Counted from the first letter of the stretch, positions 27,363 through 37,160 are shown. The stretch: 64,000 bases of DNA from Microbacterium sp. NC79 (GCF_019061125.1 NZ_JAHQYI010000001.1:1488001-1552000), one strand, 5' to 3'. The notes: a model not told the origin generated them from the letters alone. Made by a program: numbers and translations.

Positions 27363-27945
27363 CCGGGTCCTCCTTCCGGCGGGGTGGGTCTTCCCGCAAC
27401 GAAGTCTCAGTCTACTCCGAGGGGACCTCAACAAGGGATGGGCATCGCCATGGGCGCGCCGATGCTCGCAGGCGGGCAGAATTCAGACGCTTATCTTCGG
27501 CACCTGAAGCTCCGCAGGTGCGCGTGTGGGGTTCCGCGCCCTGCCGCTGGCCATCTCAACTCACGCGTTCCCAGGTACCCGCGAAAGGGGTCCTGCGGAA
27601 CTACTGCGACCTAGTTTCCCAGCTAGTTTGCCGCAATAGTTCCGCAGCAGCGACGATCGGGCTCCCGTGTTAGAACTGCCGTCCCATCGTCTGCGGTGCG
27701 AAGGGCGTCTTGTCGAAACTCCTGCAGTTGCGAAAAGACATCACCACAGACCCCATCAACGTGCTCAAGACCAGACGGACATGTAATCGTGTACGACCGG
27801 CCGGGCGTCGCATCAAGGTGCATACTTCTTAAATACCAAGAGCGGAGCCTCAACGCTCTCACTTTCGCGCAAATTGGCAATAATCCAGTGTTTACCTGCA
27901 GGAAGTGACAATGCCGGCGCAGGCAACCGCATATGGCGCCATCAC
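27363..27945. other. Gene-poor gap between acnA and dxs
   Basis: About 580 bases of unremarkable sequence with a locally lower GC content. It holds a large imperfect hairpin (27593-27647), a possible 66-residue leftward ORF (27623-27823) that I cannot support as a gene, and, at the left end, the GGAGG site of dxs. The dxs promoter should lie in the first 150 bases. Confidence 0.5.
27593..27647. repeat. Long inverted repeat (16-bp arms)
   Basis: Arms 27593-27608 and 27632-27647 are complementary at 15 of 16 positions (the exception is a G-U type pair) around a 23-nt spacer. There is no U run on either strand. The hairpin lies about 230 nt upstream of dxs and could be a regulatory RNA structure or the scar of a small element. 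Confidence 0.6.
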
Positions 27946-27995
27946 AAAAACGCCACGTGCCCACCCCCATTCGGGGGCGGGCACGTGGCGTTTTT
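27946..27995. terminator. Bidirectional intrinsic terminator of acnA
   Basis: A very strong hairpin: AAAAACGCCACGTGCCC pairs with the mirrored sequence ending in TTTTT (arms about 27946-27962 and 27979-27995, further G-C pairs inside). It lies 6 nt past the acnA stop. Confidence 0.9.
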
Positions 27996-28001
27996 AACTA
28001 C

Positions 28002-30836
28002 TTAGACCAGCGAACGCAACACGTACTGGAGGATGCCACCGTTGCGGTAGTAGTCAGCCTCACCAGGCGTGTCGATACGAACGGTTGCCTCGAACGTGAC
28101 CGTCTCCTTACCAGCGGGCGAGAACTCGCTCGGGGCTGCGGTAACGGTGACCGTCTTCGGGGTAACGCCCTCGTTCAGCTTCTCCAGGCCCTCGATCGAA
28201 ACGATCTCGGTGCCGTCGAGGCCGAGCGATGCCCAGCTTTCGCCGGCAGGGAACTGCAGCGGAACAACGCCCATACCGATGAGGTTCGAGCGGTGAATGC
28301 GCTCGAAGCTCTCCGTGATGACAGCCTTGACGCCGAGCAGGCTCGTACCCTTCGCAGCCCAGTCACGGGACGAACCCGAACCGTACTCCTTGCCACCGAA
28401 GACAACGAGCGGGGTGCCCTCTGCCTGGTAGTTCTGGCATGCGTCGAAGATGTACGACTGCGGGCCGCCTGCCTGCGTGAAGTCACGCGTGAAGCCACCT
28501 TCGATTTCAGCGCCGTCGTTGACAGCGCGAACGAGCTGGTTCTTCAGGCGGATGTTCGCGAAGGTTCCGCGGATCATGACTTCGTGGTTACCACGGCGCG
28601 AACCGTAGGAGTTGAAGTCCTTCTGTGCCACACCGTGCTCGGTGAGGTACTGAGCAGCGGGCGTACCGGCCTTGATATTACCTGCGGGGCTGATGTGGTC
28701 GGTCGTGACCGAGTCACCCAGCGTCGCCATGACGCGTGCGCCCGTGATGTCCTTCACCGGGGTGAGGTCCATCGACATGCCGTCGAAGTACGGAGCCTTA
28801 CGAACGTAGGTCGAAGCCTCGTCCCACTCGAAGATCGCGCCGTCAGGCGTCGGAAGGTTCTTCCAGCGGTCGTCGCCCTCGAAAACGGTGGCGTACTGCT
28901 TGATGAACTGCTCACGCGAGATCGACGTGTCGATGACCTCCTGAACCTCTTCAGGCGAAGGCCAGATGTCCTTCAGGAAGACGTCGTTGCCGTCAGCGTC
29001 CTGGCCGAGGGCGTCCGTCTCGAAGTCGAAGTGCATCGAACCGGCGAGAGCGTATGCCACGACCAGCGGCGGGCTGGCGAGGTAGTTCATCTTCACGTCG
29101 GGGCTGATGCGTCCCTCGAAGTTACGGTTACCCGAGAGGACTGCCGTGACGGCGAGGTCGTTCTCGTTAATCGCAGCCGAAACCTCTTCGATCAGCGGAC
29201 CGGAGTTACCGATGCAGATCGTGCAACCGTAACCCACGGTATAGAAGCCGAGACCCTCAAGTGACTTGTCGAGGCCAGACTTCTCGTAGTAGTCGGTGAC
29301 AACCTTCGAGCCCGGGCCGAGCGTGGTCTTGACCCACGGCTTCTGCTTCAGACCCTTAGCCAGCGCGTTGCGAGCCAAGAGGCCAGCGGCGAGCATGACC
29401 GACGGGTTCGAGGTGTTCGTGCAAGACGTGATGGCAGCCAGCGTGACAGCACCGTTGTCGAGCGTGTAGCTGAGGCCATCGGGGGTCTCAACGTGAACCG
29501 GCTTCGATGCGTTTGCCGGAGCACCACTGTTGATGTGTACCGGACGCGTCGTGGTGTCTTCTTCACCGGGGACCGCACCAGGGTCAGATGCAGGGAAGGA
29601 GTGCTTCGACTCGAGGTCAACGATGTCGTCGCTCGTCGATGCCGTTGCGTAGTTGAGAATGTCCTTCTCGAACTGTGCCTTCGACTCCGACAGCAGGATG
29701 CGGTCCTGCGGACGCTTCGGGCCTGCGATCGACGGAACAACCGTCGACAGGTCAAGCTCCATGTACTCCGAGTACGCGGCTTCCTTGTCAGCGTCGTGCC
29801 AGAGGCCCTGCTCCTTGGCGTATGCCTCAACGAGGTCAACAGCCTGGTCGTCGCGGCCCGTCAAACGCAGGTAGTCAAGGGTGACGTCATCGATCGGGAA
29901 CATTGCAGCGGTCGAGCCGAACTCGGGCGACATGTTACCGATGGTGGCGCGGTTTGCCAGCGGCACCGAACCAACACCAGCACCGTAGAACTCAACAAAC
30001 TTGCCGACGACGCCGTGCTTGCGCAGCATGTCGGTGATCGTGAGAACAACGTCGGTTGCGGTCACGCCTGCGGGGATTTCACCCGTGAGCTTGAAGCCGA
30101 CAACGCGCGGGATGAGCATCGAGACGGGCTGGCCGAGCATGGCTGCCTCTGCCTCAATACCGCCAACGCCCCAACCAAGAACACCGAGGCCGTTGACCAT
30201 CGTGGTGTGCGAGTCGGTACCGACACAGGTGTCGGGGTACGCCTGCAGCACGCCAGCGTTGGTGCGGTCGTAGATGACCTTAGCCAGGTGCTCAATGTTG
30301 ACCTGGTGGACGATACCGGTTCCCGGGGGAACAACCTTGAAGTCGTCGAATGCCGTCTGGCCCCAACGAAGGAACTGGTAGCGCTCGCCGTTGCGCTCGT
30401 ACTCGATCTCCACGTTGCGCTCGATGGCGTCGGGGCGGCCGAAGAGGTCTGCGATGACCGAGTGGTCGATGACCATTTCAGCCGGCGACAGCGGGTTGAT
30501 CTTGTTGGGGTCGCCACCAAGTGCCGTCACGGCCTCACGCATGGTCGCAAGGTCAACGATGCAGGGCACACCGGTGAAGTCCTGCATGACGACGCGAGCC
30601 GGCGTGAACTGGATCTCCGTGTCGGGCTCAGCCGCCGGGTCCCACGATCCAAGAGCCTGGATCTGTTCCTTGGTTACGTTTGCTCCATCTTCTGTGCGGA
30701 GCAGGTTCTCGAGGAGAACCTTGAGGCTGAACGGGAGCTTCTGGTATCCCTCGACGGAGTCGAGCCGGAAGATCTCATAGTCGGTGCTGCCGACCGTCAG
30801 GGTGCTTTTTGCACCAAAGCTGTTCACCGTTGACAC
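28002..30836 (-). CDS. acnA: Aconitate hydratase A
   Basis: A 944-residue 4Fe-4S enzyme that isomerises citrate to isocitrate via cis-aconitate (TCA cycle). The cluster cysteines lie in [10 protein letters not shown] and [32 protein letters not shown] and the C-terminal swivel domain ([10 protein letters not shown]) are typical of AcnA/IRP-type enzymes. GTG at 30836 follows AAGGAGAG; a longer frame to 30890 is rejected. An 18-bp palindrome 127 nt upstream is a likely operator, and a strong terminator follows the gene. Confidence 0.95.
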   Translation of the reverse strand: MSTVNSFGAKSTLTVGSTDYEIFRLDSVEGYQKLPFSLKVLLENLLRTEDGANVTKEQIQALGSWDPAAEPDTEIQFTPARVVMQDFTGVPCIVDLATMREAVTALGGDPNKINPLSPAEMVIDHSVIADLFGRPDAIERNVEIEYERNGERYQFLRWGQTAFDDFKVVPPGTGIVHQVNIEHLAKVIYDRTNAGVLQAYPDTCVGTDSHTTMVNGLGVLGWGVGGIEAEAAMLGQPVSMLIPRVVGFKLTGEIPAGVTATDVVLTITDMLRKHGVVGKFVEFYGAGVGSVPLANRATIGNMSPEFGSTAAMFPIDDVTLDYLRLTGRDDQAVDLVEAYAKEQGLWHDADKEAAYSEYMELDLSTVVPSIAGPKRPQDRILLSESKAQFEKDILNYATASTSDDIVDLESKHSFPASDPGAVPGEEDTTTRPVHINSGAPANASKPVHVETPDGLSYTLDNGAVTLAAITSCTNTSNPSVMLAAGLLARNALAKGLKQKPWVKTTLGPGSKVVTDYYEKSGLDKSLEGLGFYTVGYGCTICIGNSGPLIEEVSAAINENDLAVTAVLSGNRNFEGRISPDVKMNYLASPPLVVAYALAGSMHFDFETDALGQDADGNDVFLKDIWPSPEEVQEVIDTSISREQFIKQYATVFEGDDRWKNLPTPDGAIFEWDEASTYVRKAPYFDGMSMDLTPVKDITGARVMATLGDSVTTDHISPAGNIKAGTPAAQYLTEHGVAQKDFNSYGSRRGNHEVMIRGTFANIRLKNQLVRAVNDGAEIEGGFTRDFTQAGGPQSYIFDACQNYQAEGTPLVVFGGKEYGSGSSRDWAAKGTSLLGVKAVITESFERIHRSNLIGMGVVPLQFPAGESWASLGLDGTEIVSIEGLEKLNEGVTPKTVTVTAAPSEFSPAGKETVTFEATVRIDTPGEADYYRNGGILQYVLRSLV

Positions 30837-30962
30837 GAGGCTCTCTCCTTTGCGCCGGTCTATCCTGCTGATCTCCATCTTGGGGCTCAAAGGCCCCGGC
30901 GGCTAGCAAGGTGCGCCTTACCAGTTTCCGCGCCTTAGTGCGAGAGATCAACCCGTCAAAAG

Positions 30963-30980
30963 TATCTTGACGTCAAGATA
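30963..30980. promoter_or_regulatory. 18-bp perfect palindrome upstream of acnA
   Basis: TATCTTGACGTCAAGATA is a perfect 18-bp palindrome about 127 nt upstream of the acnA start. Its TCTTGA..TCAAGA core fits MarR-family operators. In Streptomyces a MarR-family regulator (TamR) has been reported to control aconitase. No regulator gene is adjacent, so the binding protein is unknown here. Confidence 0.65.
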
Positions 30981-31086
30981 AATCTAGCATGATTGCCGAA
31001 TGACAGCCCGAACCCCTGAGTATGTCGCGCGTTCACGCTCCCCGCTTTCCGCCGGTTCCGCTCTCACGGCTGTCGTCGTGGTTCCG

Positions 31087-31788
31087 CTAATGCGTCGTGG
31101 GGCGAGCCGAACCACGGCGCGCATTCTCGAAGCCGGCAACGGCAAAGCTGGCGATGAGGCGCACGACGACGTAGATTACTGCGCTGGCAACCAAGATCAG
31201 CGGCACGAATACCAGCCCTGCCAGGACCGCGCCGACATATGCCTGATCAGCGACGCGGCTAGCGAGCGCGCCGACATCGAGGCCGAGGAACAGCACGACG
31301 AGCAGCACAATCGTGCCGAGCACGGCGCCCTGCAATCCGCGACGCATACCCCAGCGCCGTTGCGTGCCGAACAGGTTCACGACCTCAATCGCAGCCGCCG
31401 CTGCCAGCAGACTGAACGTGGAGGCAAGATCGATCTCCTGCCCGCCCCACAGCGCGGCCGCGCCGTAGATACCGGCAACCATGGCGACTGCGGCCAGTAA
31501 GGCGGCGCCATGAACGCGGAAGAACAGCTGCGGCACCGACAGGGCGACAACGGCCCATACCGCCTGCCACGGGCCGAGCTCGCCGCCAGGCCACCAGAGA
31601 ACGATGCTCGCGAGCACGCCAGTCACGATCGACGCCACGACGGCTAACAGCCCCCACCTGCTGGGCCGGTTCAGCACTTGATCCCACGTGGCGTTCGATT
31701 CATCCGGCACACGATCTCCGCCCGACACCCCGTCCCCTTTCGTTTCCCGAGACATTAGCGCTTTGTGCGCCGTAGCCCGGGCAGCCAT
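31087..31788 (-). CDS. Hypothetical six-helix membrane protein
   Basis: A 233-residue protein with a polar N-terminus, about six hydrophobic helices and a short basic tail (ENARRGSARP). I do not recognise the family. It follows the DUF3159 gene by 42 bp on the same strand and precedes acnA. I chose ATG at 31788 because AGGGG lies about 6 nt upstream; ATG at 31755 is a weaker alternative. Where some relatives carry Trk-type genes next to DUF3159, this is the only gene between DUF3159 and acnA. Confidence 0.65.
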   Translation of the reverse strand: MAARATAHKALMSRETKGDGVSGGDRVPDESNATWDQVLNRPSRWGLLAVVASIVTGVLASIVLWWPGGELGPWQAVWAVVALSVPQLFFRVHGAALLAAVAMVAGIYGAAALWGGQEIDLASTFSLLAAAAAIEVVNLFGTQRRWGMRRGLQGAVLGTIVLLVVLFLGLDVGALASRVADQAYVGAVLAGLVFVPLILVASAVIYVVVRLIASFAVAGFENARRGSARPTTH

Positions 31789-31830
31789 TCACAACCCCTG
31801 GGACGACATCACGGCGCCGGAACAACGGGT

Positions 31831-32718
31831 TTAGGTTGCGGGAGTGGTACCGGGTTCGGTGTCGGTGGGTGCCGCATCTGTCGCGGGCGGGGCCTTCGCA
31901 TAGAGCGAGCGCACCGCGAGCCACGTCACCGCGACCATGGGCGCGAACAGCGGGATCCCCATGACGAGTTTCACGGTCGCCAGAGTCGCAAGCGCGTCCT
32001 CGCCCTGAAGGTAGATCGGAACCTGAACGGCAAGGCGCGCGAAGAACAGCCCTGCCCACGCGACGGTCAGCCAGAAGTACACCCTACGCTTGCGCTTCGA
32101 GCGTCGCCATGCGGTGCCCTCGCTCATCAGATAGCCACCGATGAGTCCGATGATTGACCATCCGATCAGCGCGGAAATGAGCAGGCCGGAACCATAGGCT
32201 GCGTTCGTGAGGAAGCCCGGGATGAAGTTGTTTTCAGCTTTGCCGGTGAAGAGGGCAAATCCAGCAGCGATGATCGCCGCGATGAGCCCACCGATTGCCG
32301 CAGCAGGTGGCGTCTTAGCGACGAGTCGCGCCACAGTGAACACCGCGGCGACCGCGACCGAGACACCAATCGCCAGCCACGCATCCTGCGTGAATGCGAA
32401 CGTCGCAATGAAGATCAACGAAGGTACGACAGACTCGACGACGCCGCGCCAGCCGCCCATCGCACCCCACACGACGTGGCCGGTCGTGGCTTGCTCGGCC
32501 GGGTCGAGGCCCGCACGACGAGCAGCCTCACCCAACGCCGCGCTCAGCACATCGGAGACTTTTGGTTCCGGCGCCGTCGATGGCGCTTCTGAATTCCCGC
32601 CGCTAACCACAGAACTTTCGGAGTTTGCATCACCGGTAGCGCGGGTTCCGGAACCAGAACCTGCGGCGGCTGTGTCTGCTGCGGATCCGTCTGCAGGGTC
32701 GAGACCGTCGTGCGTCAC
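31831..32718 (-). CDS. DUF3159 family membrane protein
   Basis: 295 residues: a Ser/Gly/Asp-rich N-terminus (1-55) followed by a conserved membrane domain of about six helices with the GGWRGVVESVVPSLIFI and KRKRRVYFWLTVAWAGLFFARLA-type segments of DUF3159. Function unknown, confined to actinobacteria. GTG at 32718 overlaps the stop of DUF3710 by 4 bp (GTGA), so it is co-translated with DUF3710 and dut. Confidence 0.87.
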   Translation of the reverse strand: MTHDGLDPADGSAADTAAAGSGSGTRATGDANSESSVVSGGNSEAPSTAPEPKVSDVLSAALGEAARRAGLDPAEQATTGHVVWGAMGGWRGVVESVVPSLIFIATFAFTQDAWLAIGVSVAVAAVFTVARLVAKTPPAAAIGGLIAAIIAAGFALFTGKAENNFIPGFLTNAAYGSGLLISALIGWSIIGLIGGYLMSEGTAWRRSKRKRRVYFWLTVAWAGLFFARLAVQVPIYLQGEDALATLATVKLVMGIPLFAPMVAVTWLAVRSLYAKAPPATDAAPTDTEPGTTPAT

Positions 32719-33302
32719 GCTGCGCCCGGGGTAGCCGGCATCTTCAGCGGAATCAGATCGCGCGGGGGCATGGGCGATCCGCCACGCACAACCACGATCG
32801 AACGGAACAGGTCTTCGATGTGCTGCGCCGCTTCGAGATCATTCGTTGCTTTGCCACTCACCACACCACGCAGGAACCACCGCGGGCCATCCACGCCGAT
32901 AAAGCGGGCCAGGCGCATGCCGCCTTCTCCCCCGGCGATCACCGGAACCTCAGCAAGAAGCTCAGGGCCAAGGGGGCCTTCACGCTCTTCAACGCGTCCG
33001 CCCTGCTGCTTGACCTGTTCGCGAATCTGTGCGCGCGTCTCGGCCCACAGTCCCGTCGAACGCGGAGCAGCGAACGGCTGCACCTGCAACGACGATTCCG
33101 CATAGTCAAGACCGACGGCGACGATTCGCTTGGTCTGCTCTTCCACCTCGAGTCGCAGGTTCAGGCCTTCGCGCGGCAGAATCTTGATGCCACCGAGGTC
33201 GATGTACGGGCGAACAGGGTTCGCTTCCGCCTCGTCAAACGGGCCAGCCGTTGCGCGATCTTCCGGAGCGTTCTTACCGAACTCTTCGATGTCGTCAGTC
33301 AT
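32715..33302 (-). CDS. DUF3710 family protein
   Basis: A 195-residue soluble protein matching DUF3710 (DLGGIKILPREGLNLRLEV, LQVQPFAAPRS, FIGVDGPRWFLRG). Its role is unknown, but it is almost always next to dut in actinobacteria. ATG at 33302 overlaps the dut stop by 4 bp and its own stop overlaps DUF3159 by 4 bp, giving a tightly coupled dut-DUF3710-DUF3159 operon. Confidence 0.88.
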   Translation of the reverse strand: MTDDIEEFGKNAPEDRATAGPFDEAEANPVRPYIDLGGIKILPREGLNLRLEVEEQTKRIVAVGLDYAESSLQVQPFAAPRSTGLWAETRAQIREQVKQQGGRVEEREGPLGPELLAEVPVIAGGEGGMRLARFIGVDGPRWFLRGVVSGKATNDLEAAQHIEDLFRSIVVVRGGSPMPPRDLIPLKMPATPGAA

Positions 33303-33754
33303 GCCTTTTCCTCAATCTTGTGGCCGAATCCGCTCGAGCCAAATCCACCTTCACCGCGCATACTCTCCGGCAATTCTTCCACCGGGATGAAGGTCACGCG
33401 GGGCACCGGCATCACAATCATCTGCGCGATCCGGTCGCCAACGGCAATGTCGTAGGGGGTGTCCTGGTCAGTGTTGAGCAGACACACCTTGATCTCGCCA
33501 CGGTACCCCGCATCGATGGTTCCTGGCGAGTTCACAATCGTGATTCCGTGCTTTGCTGCCAGTCCACTGCGCGGAACCACGAATGCGGCAAAGCCCTCGG
33601 GTAGCGCAATACGCACACCGGTGCCGACAAGACGGCGCTCCCCTGGTGCAAGCGTGAGCGCTTCAGACGAGCGCAGATCAGCACCAGCGTCACCGGGATT
33701 CGCATACACCGGAAGATCGGGTGCGAGAATGAGGACATCCACAGAATCAGTCAC
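33299..33754 (-). CDS. dut: dUTP diphosphatase
   Basis: A 151-residue trimeric dUTPase that removes dUTP and supplies dUMP. All five motifs can be read: NPGDAGADL, PRSGLAAKHGI, GTIDAGYRGEI, RIAQMIV and the C-terminal GEGGFGSSG P-loop-like tail. The start is GTG at 33754, only 12 bp from the divergent DUF3093 start, so the promoter elements of each gene must lie inside the other. Confidence 0.95.
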   Translation of the reverse strand: MTDSVDVLILAPDLPVYANPGDAGADLRSSEALTLAPGERRLVGTGVRIALPEGFAAFVVPRSGLAAKHGITIVNSPGTIDAGYRGEIKVCLLNTDQDTPYDIAVGDRIAQMIVMPVPRVTFIPVEELPESMRGEGGFGSSGFGHKIEEKA

Positions 33755-33766
33755 TCATCGAGGGTA

Positions 33767-34255
33767 ATGCAGAATTCAGCCAGTTCCATGTCCACTAGCC
33801 GCACCTATCGCGAACGGCTGACGCCGTCGCTGTGGTTGATTGTGGCTGCCATGATCGTTGCGCCGATGTCCGCACTCGTGTTTATGCGCGACAACGGATC
33901 GATCGCGCTGATCGCAGGCGGTGTTGTCGCTATCGCCGTCGTCGCGCTGATGCTGTCCACGTCCAAGGTGGTGGAGGTCTCCGGAGGCGAGCTACGCATC
34001 GGAAAGGCACACATCCCGGTGGAGTTTCTCGGAGAACCGGTCGTCACGACCGGTTATGAAGCTCGTCTGGCGCGAGGTCAAAACCTCAAAGCGCACAGCT
34101 TCACCACAATCCGGGGCGGAATCGACGGGATTGTGACTGTTGCAGTCGTAGATCCCGCCGATTCAACACCGGCGTGGGTGGTGTCCTCACGGACACCCGA
34201 CCGCCTCGCGGCGGCCATTGGGGTTGCGCAGGCTATGCGCACTCGCGGCAAATAG
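33767..34255 (+). CDS. DUF3093 family membrane protein
   Basis: A 162-residue protein with two N-terminal helices (about 20-65) and a soluble C-terminal domain that matches DUF3093 (SGGELRIGKAHIPVEFL, RTPDRLAAAI). The function is unknown; it lies opposite dut in many actinobacteria. GAGGG just upstream supports ATG 33767; ATG at 33788 would widen the gap to dut. Its 3' end overlaps the convergent DUF4193 gene by 23 bp. Confidence 0.85.
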   Translation: MQNSASSMSTSRTYRERLTPSLWLIVAAMIVAPMSALVFMRDNGSIALIAGGVVAIAVVALMLSTSKVVEVSGGELRIGKAHIPVEFLGEPVVTTGYEARLARGQNLKAHSFTTIRGGIDGIVTVAVVDPADSTPAWVVSSRTPDRLAAAIGVAQAMRTRGK

Positions 34256-34523
34256 GACCTGCCGCTGAGTCATGATCGAGCTGCGAGCGGTGCTTAACAA
34301 GGAAGCACTCCACGCACGTGAACTCGTCTTCCTGCGGAGGCAGGACGACAACATCCAGTTCGATGTCAGACAGGTCTGCGCCAGGAAGTTCAAAGCCTGA
34401 GGGGTTATCTGAGTCCTCAGCGTCTACCGAGCCCGAAAGCTTGTCAGGTACACGCTCCTTGAGGGCCTCGATCGACTCGCTTTCGTCTTCGTTCTTGCGC
34501 GGGGCGTCGTAATCGGTGGCCAT
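34233..34523 (-). CDS. DUF4193 family zinc-ribbon-like protein
   Basis: A small, very acidic 96-residue protein of the DUF4193 family. The C-terminus has two CxxC pairs (CVEC and CREC) that probably bind zinc, and the middle carries LDVVVLPPQEDEF. Function unknown. It lies between DUF3093 and sepH, its usual neighbourhood, and overlaps the end of DUF3093. Confidence 0.88.
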   Translation of the reverse strand: MATDYDAPRKNEDESESIEALKERVPDKLSGSVDAEDSDNPSGFELPGADLSDIELDVVVLPPQEDEFTCVECFLVKHRSQLDHDSAAGPICRECA

Positions 34524-34803
34524 GTCGGGGGATTTCTCTACTTCCGATAGATATTGGGGGTAGTGCCGTGAAATTGGGCTACAAACAGTGTGTGCCTAAC
34601 GGGTTCAGGCGGCGATAGTCTGCACGACCTGGAGCCGTTTAGCAAATGCAATACCGACTTTCAGATCGATAGTCAACACTTTTCTCTCAATTCCGGTGCG
34701 CACTTCGATTCAAAACCCGCGGCGCGCCCGTTCTATTCCCCGGTTTCTGCGCTGGTCTGTGTCACGATGTTTCGGTAAACCTACGTTCGGAAGAGGCCTG
34801 GCC

Positions 34804-35898
34804 ATGGATCAGCTCACAATCGTCGGCACGGAGGATGACAAGCTCATCCTCGCGACGGAATCCGGCGAACGTTTCTCCGTTGCGATCGACGACGTCTTGC
34901 GTGTCGAATTGCGCAAGGCGCGCCCCGCTGCGACGCCAAACGACACGCCCCGCGCCAGCCCCCGCGATATTCAAATGCACATTCGCGCTGGCCTTTCGGC
35001 TGCGGAGGTCGCTGAACTTCTCGGTACCACCGTCTCCGATGTCGAACGCTACGAAGGGCCCGTCCTCGCCGAGCGCGAACACATCGTGAACCAAGCGCTC
35101 GCCGTTCCCGTGCTGATGGGTGGCGAGTTGGAACCGGATGGTTCCCTCAGCTTCGGAGCAGCCATTCGCGCAAAGCTCGCGGATGTCGGCGCCGAAGGCG
35201 AACTCTGGTCCAGCTGGAAAGACGACGCGGGCTGGACCATTAAGGTCGAGTTCACCGCGAGCGATGTCGACCATGACGCGCGCTGGTCGTTTGACCCTCG
35301 CCGCTCCACTCTCGCTCCCCTCAACACGGACGCGACCCAGCTCTCCAGACAAGGTTCCCTCCCGGAGGGGCTGATCCCGCGTCTGCGCGCGCTGGATAGC
35401 AACCCGTTCAAGGATGACTCGCGCTTTGATTCCGGCGCGTTCGGGCCGCGGCGTCTGCCCGACCCCGAGCCGGCTGCCGAGCCCGAAAGCGCCGAAGCCG
35501 AAGCTGAGCCCGCGTCGCGCCCGACAACGGCCGCAGATGCTGCGGTGAAGCGTGCTCCTGAGCCCGAGAACCACACGAGCCCTGACACGGCCGACCTGCT
35601 GGAAGCGCTGAGGCGCCGGCGCGGTCAGCGCGAACCTGCGCCGATGGTGAGTGAGCCCCCAGCAGAACCCGCAGCACCTGGCCCCAAACGTCGCGCAAAT
35701 GACGACGGCTTGGTGTCGCTGTTCGGCGACCTCGACAAGTCAGCCTCGAACACAGAGCCCGACCACGACGACGATGAGATCGTCGCAGAAAAGCGCGCAG
35801 CTGCCGAACGCGACAAGCATCAGGGCGGCCGCCGCAAGGGCCGCACGTCTATGCCGTCGTGGGACGACATTGTGTTCGGCGCGCGCACCGACGAATAG
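34804..35898 (+). CDS. sepH: Septation protein SepH
   Basis: A 364-residue protein of the SepH (DUF3071) family, an actinobacterial cell-division factor that binds and stimulates FtsZ assembly. The conserved N-terminal domain (1-165; LTIVGTEDDKLILAT..., then the helix-turn-helix IQMHIRAGLSAAEVAELLG) is followed by an acidic, Pro/Ala-rich unstructured region and a basic C-terminal tail (GGRRKGRTSMPSWDDIVFG). ATG at 34804 matches family starts; the open frame continues upstream to 34696 without homology. Confidence 0.9.
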   Translation: MDQLTIVGTEDDKLILATESGERFSVAIDDVLRVELRKARPAATPNDTPRASPRDIQMHIRAGLSAAEVAELLGTTVSDVERYEGPVLAEREHIVNQALAVPVLMGGELEPDGSLSFGAAIRAKLADVGAEGELWSSWKDDAGWTIKVEFTASDVDHDARWSFDPRRSTLAPLNTDATQLSRQGSLPEGLIPRLRALDSNPFKDDSRFDSGAFGPRRLPDPEPAAEPESAEAEAEPASRPTTAADAAVKRAPEPENHTSPDTADLLEALRRRRGQREPAPMVSEPPAEPAAPGPKRRANDDGLVSLFGDLDKSASNTEPDHDDDEIVAEKRAAAERDKHQGGRRKGRTSMPSWDDIVFGARTDE

Positions 35899-35948
35899 CA
35901 ACTCACCACACCGCAGCGAGCGGAATACGGCGAGCCTCGCGCCGTGGG

Positions 35949-37073
35949 TCAGTTCTGCGCAAATGCGCCAGCGCGCAGCATCGGAACCATCAGCTCTTCC
36001 GGCGAGATCGAGCCGTGCTGGCCGATCATTCGTTGCGCGCCCTTATCGTCCAGGGTGTCGTCGTAGAAAGCCCAGAGCCCGCGGGCGGCGACCAGAACGT
36101 CTCCGATACGCGGTACGACGTCGACGCTCACAGCACCAAAGAGGCCAGCGGCAATGGCGTCGTCACGCGTCACCACGTCTGCCGTATTGCCGCTGTGCAC
36201 CTGCCAGCGCTCAGCCAGCGCTCGCACGTCGGCATCTGGTTCCGCGTACACGTGCAGCATGCGCGGTTCGCCTCCGAGATGAGCAACGCCCTGCCAGCGT
36301 GGATCCTTTTCGCCCAGCAGCACGTGCCGGGTGTTTGGCACGTCAATCATTCCATGATCCGCCGTGATGAGAACCCCAACGCCGTCGGGAATGCTCGGCG
36401 CAAACGCCGCATCAACATCTTCCAGCGCGGCAAGCCACCGCGCGCTGTCGATACCGCGGCTGTGGCCGGCTTTGTCGACCTCAGGCATGTAGCAGTAGAC
36501 GACGGAACCATCGTGCTCGTCGGCGAGAGCGAGCGCCTTCGCGAAGCGCTCACGCAACACGTCAGTGGGCACGTACTCGGCACCGCGCAAAACCGCCTGG
36601 CTGAAGCCAGAACCGGCGTAGCCCGCGGGGCCGACGGCGAACGTGCGATGGCCGGCACGCGCAGCGCGCTCGAAAATGGTCTCGCACCGCTGCCACGTCG
36701 CCGGGTCGAGGCCATCGTGCTCCCACCCTGAAAGCTGATTGGCAAGCTGGCCAGTGGCCGTGTTCATGACGCGGTAGCCGACGAGGCCGTGTGTACCCGG
36801 GTCAGCACCCGTCAGGATTGCGGTGAGCGCCGCTGCCGTCGTCGAAGGGAAAACGGAGTGGCCGACCCCGCGTTTGGTGACGAGCGCGCTGAGGCGACGG
36901 GCGTGCCCGGAGTGTGCGCGCAGTTGCATGATGCCGAGCCCGTCAATAACGACAAGGACGACAGATCGCGCGCGTCCGAAGGCGGATTCGCCGGTCATCG
37001 CGGCAAGCAACTCCGACGCCACCCCGGTGATGCTCCGAGAGTGTGCGGCGGGGACAGGTAGCATAAAAGGCAT
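35949..37073 (-). CDS. Alkaline phosphatase superfamily phosphodiesterase (NPP-like)
   Basis: A 374-residue enzyme of the nucleotide pyrophosphatase/phosphodiesterase branch. The metal-binding Asp is in VVLVVIDGLG, the Thr nucleophile lies in VFPSTTAAALTAILTG, and YMPEVDKAGHSRG and TADHGMID give further metal ligands. The substrate is unknown. The start at 37073 fits the family; the longer frame to 37235 overlaps the parC start. It is divergent from parC with an 87-bp intergenic region and lies downstream of sepH on the opposite strand. Confidence 0.85.
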   Translation of the reverse strand: MPFMLPVPAAHSRSITGVASELLAAMTGESAFGRARSVVLVVIDGLGIMQLRAHSGHARRLSALVTKRGVGHSVFPSTTAAALTAILTGADPGTHGLVGYRVMNTATGQLANQLSGWEHDGLDPATWQRCETIFERAARAGHRTFAVGPAGYAGSGFSQAVLRGAEYVPTDVLRERFAKALALADEHDGSVVYCYMPEVDKAGHSRGIDSARWLAALEDVDAAFAPSIPDGVGVLITADHGMIDVPNTRHVLLGEKDPRWQGVAHLGGEPRMLHVYAEPDADVRALAERWQVHSGNTADVVTRDDAIAAGLFGAVSVDVVPRIGDVLVAARGLWAFYDDTLDDKGAQRMIGQHGSISPEELMVPMLRAGAFAQN

Positions 37074-37160
37074 CGTGGTCAGTCTTCCATATCGTGAAGA
37101 AAACCCGCCTGACGTAGGAGCTGACGCTCCCCCCACTCGCTCTCCGGGAGCCCGCACCGT

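Noticed and set aside
27623..27970. 115-residue leftward frame starting in the acnA terminator
   Set aside because: Its start lies inside a strong terminator hairpin, so the full-length version is not credible; only the shorter 66-residue part is mentioned as a possibility.
27933..30833. Two long rightward frames opposite acnA
   Set aside because: They run through the terminator and through the acnA coding strand's complement; high GC third positions keep them open. AcnA motifs on the other strand decide.
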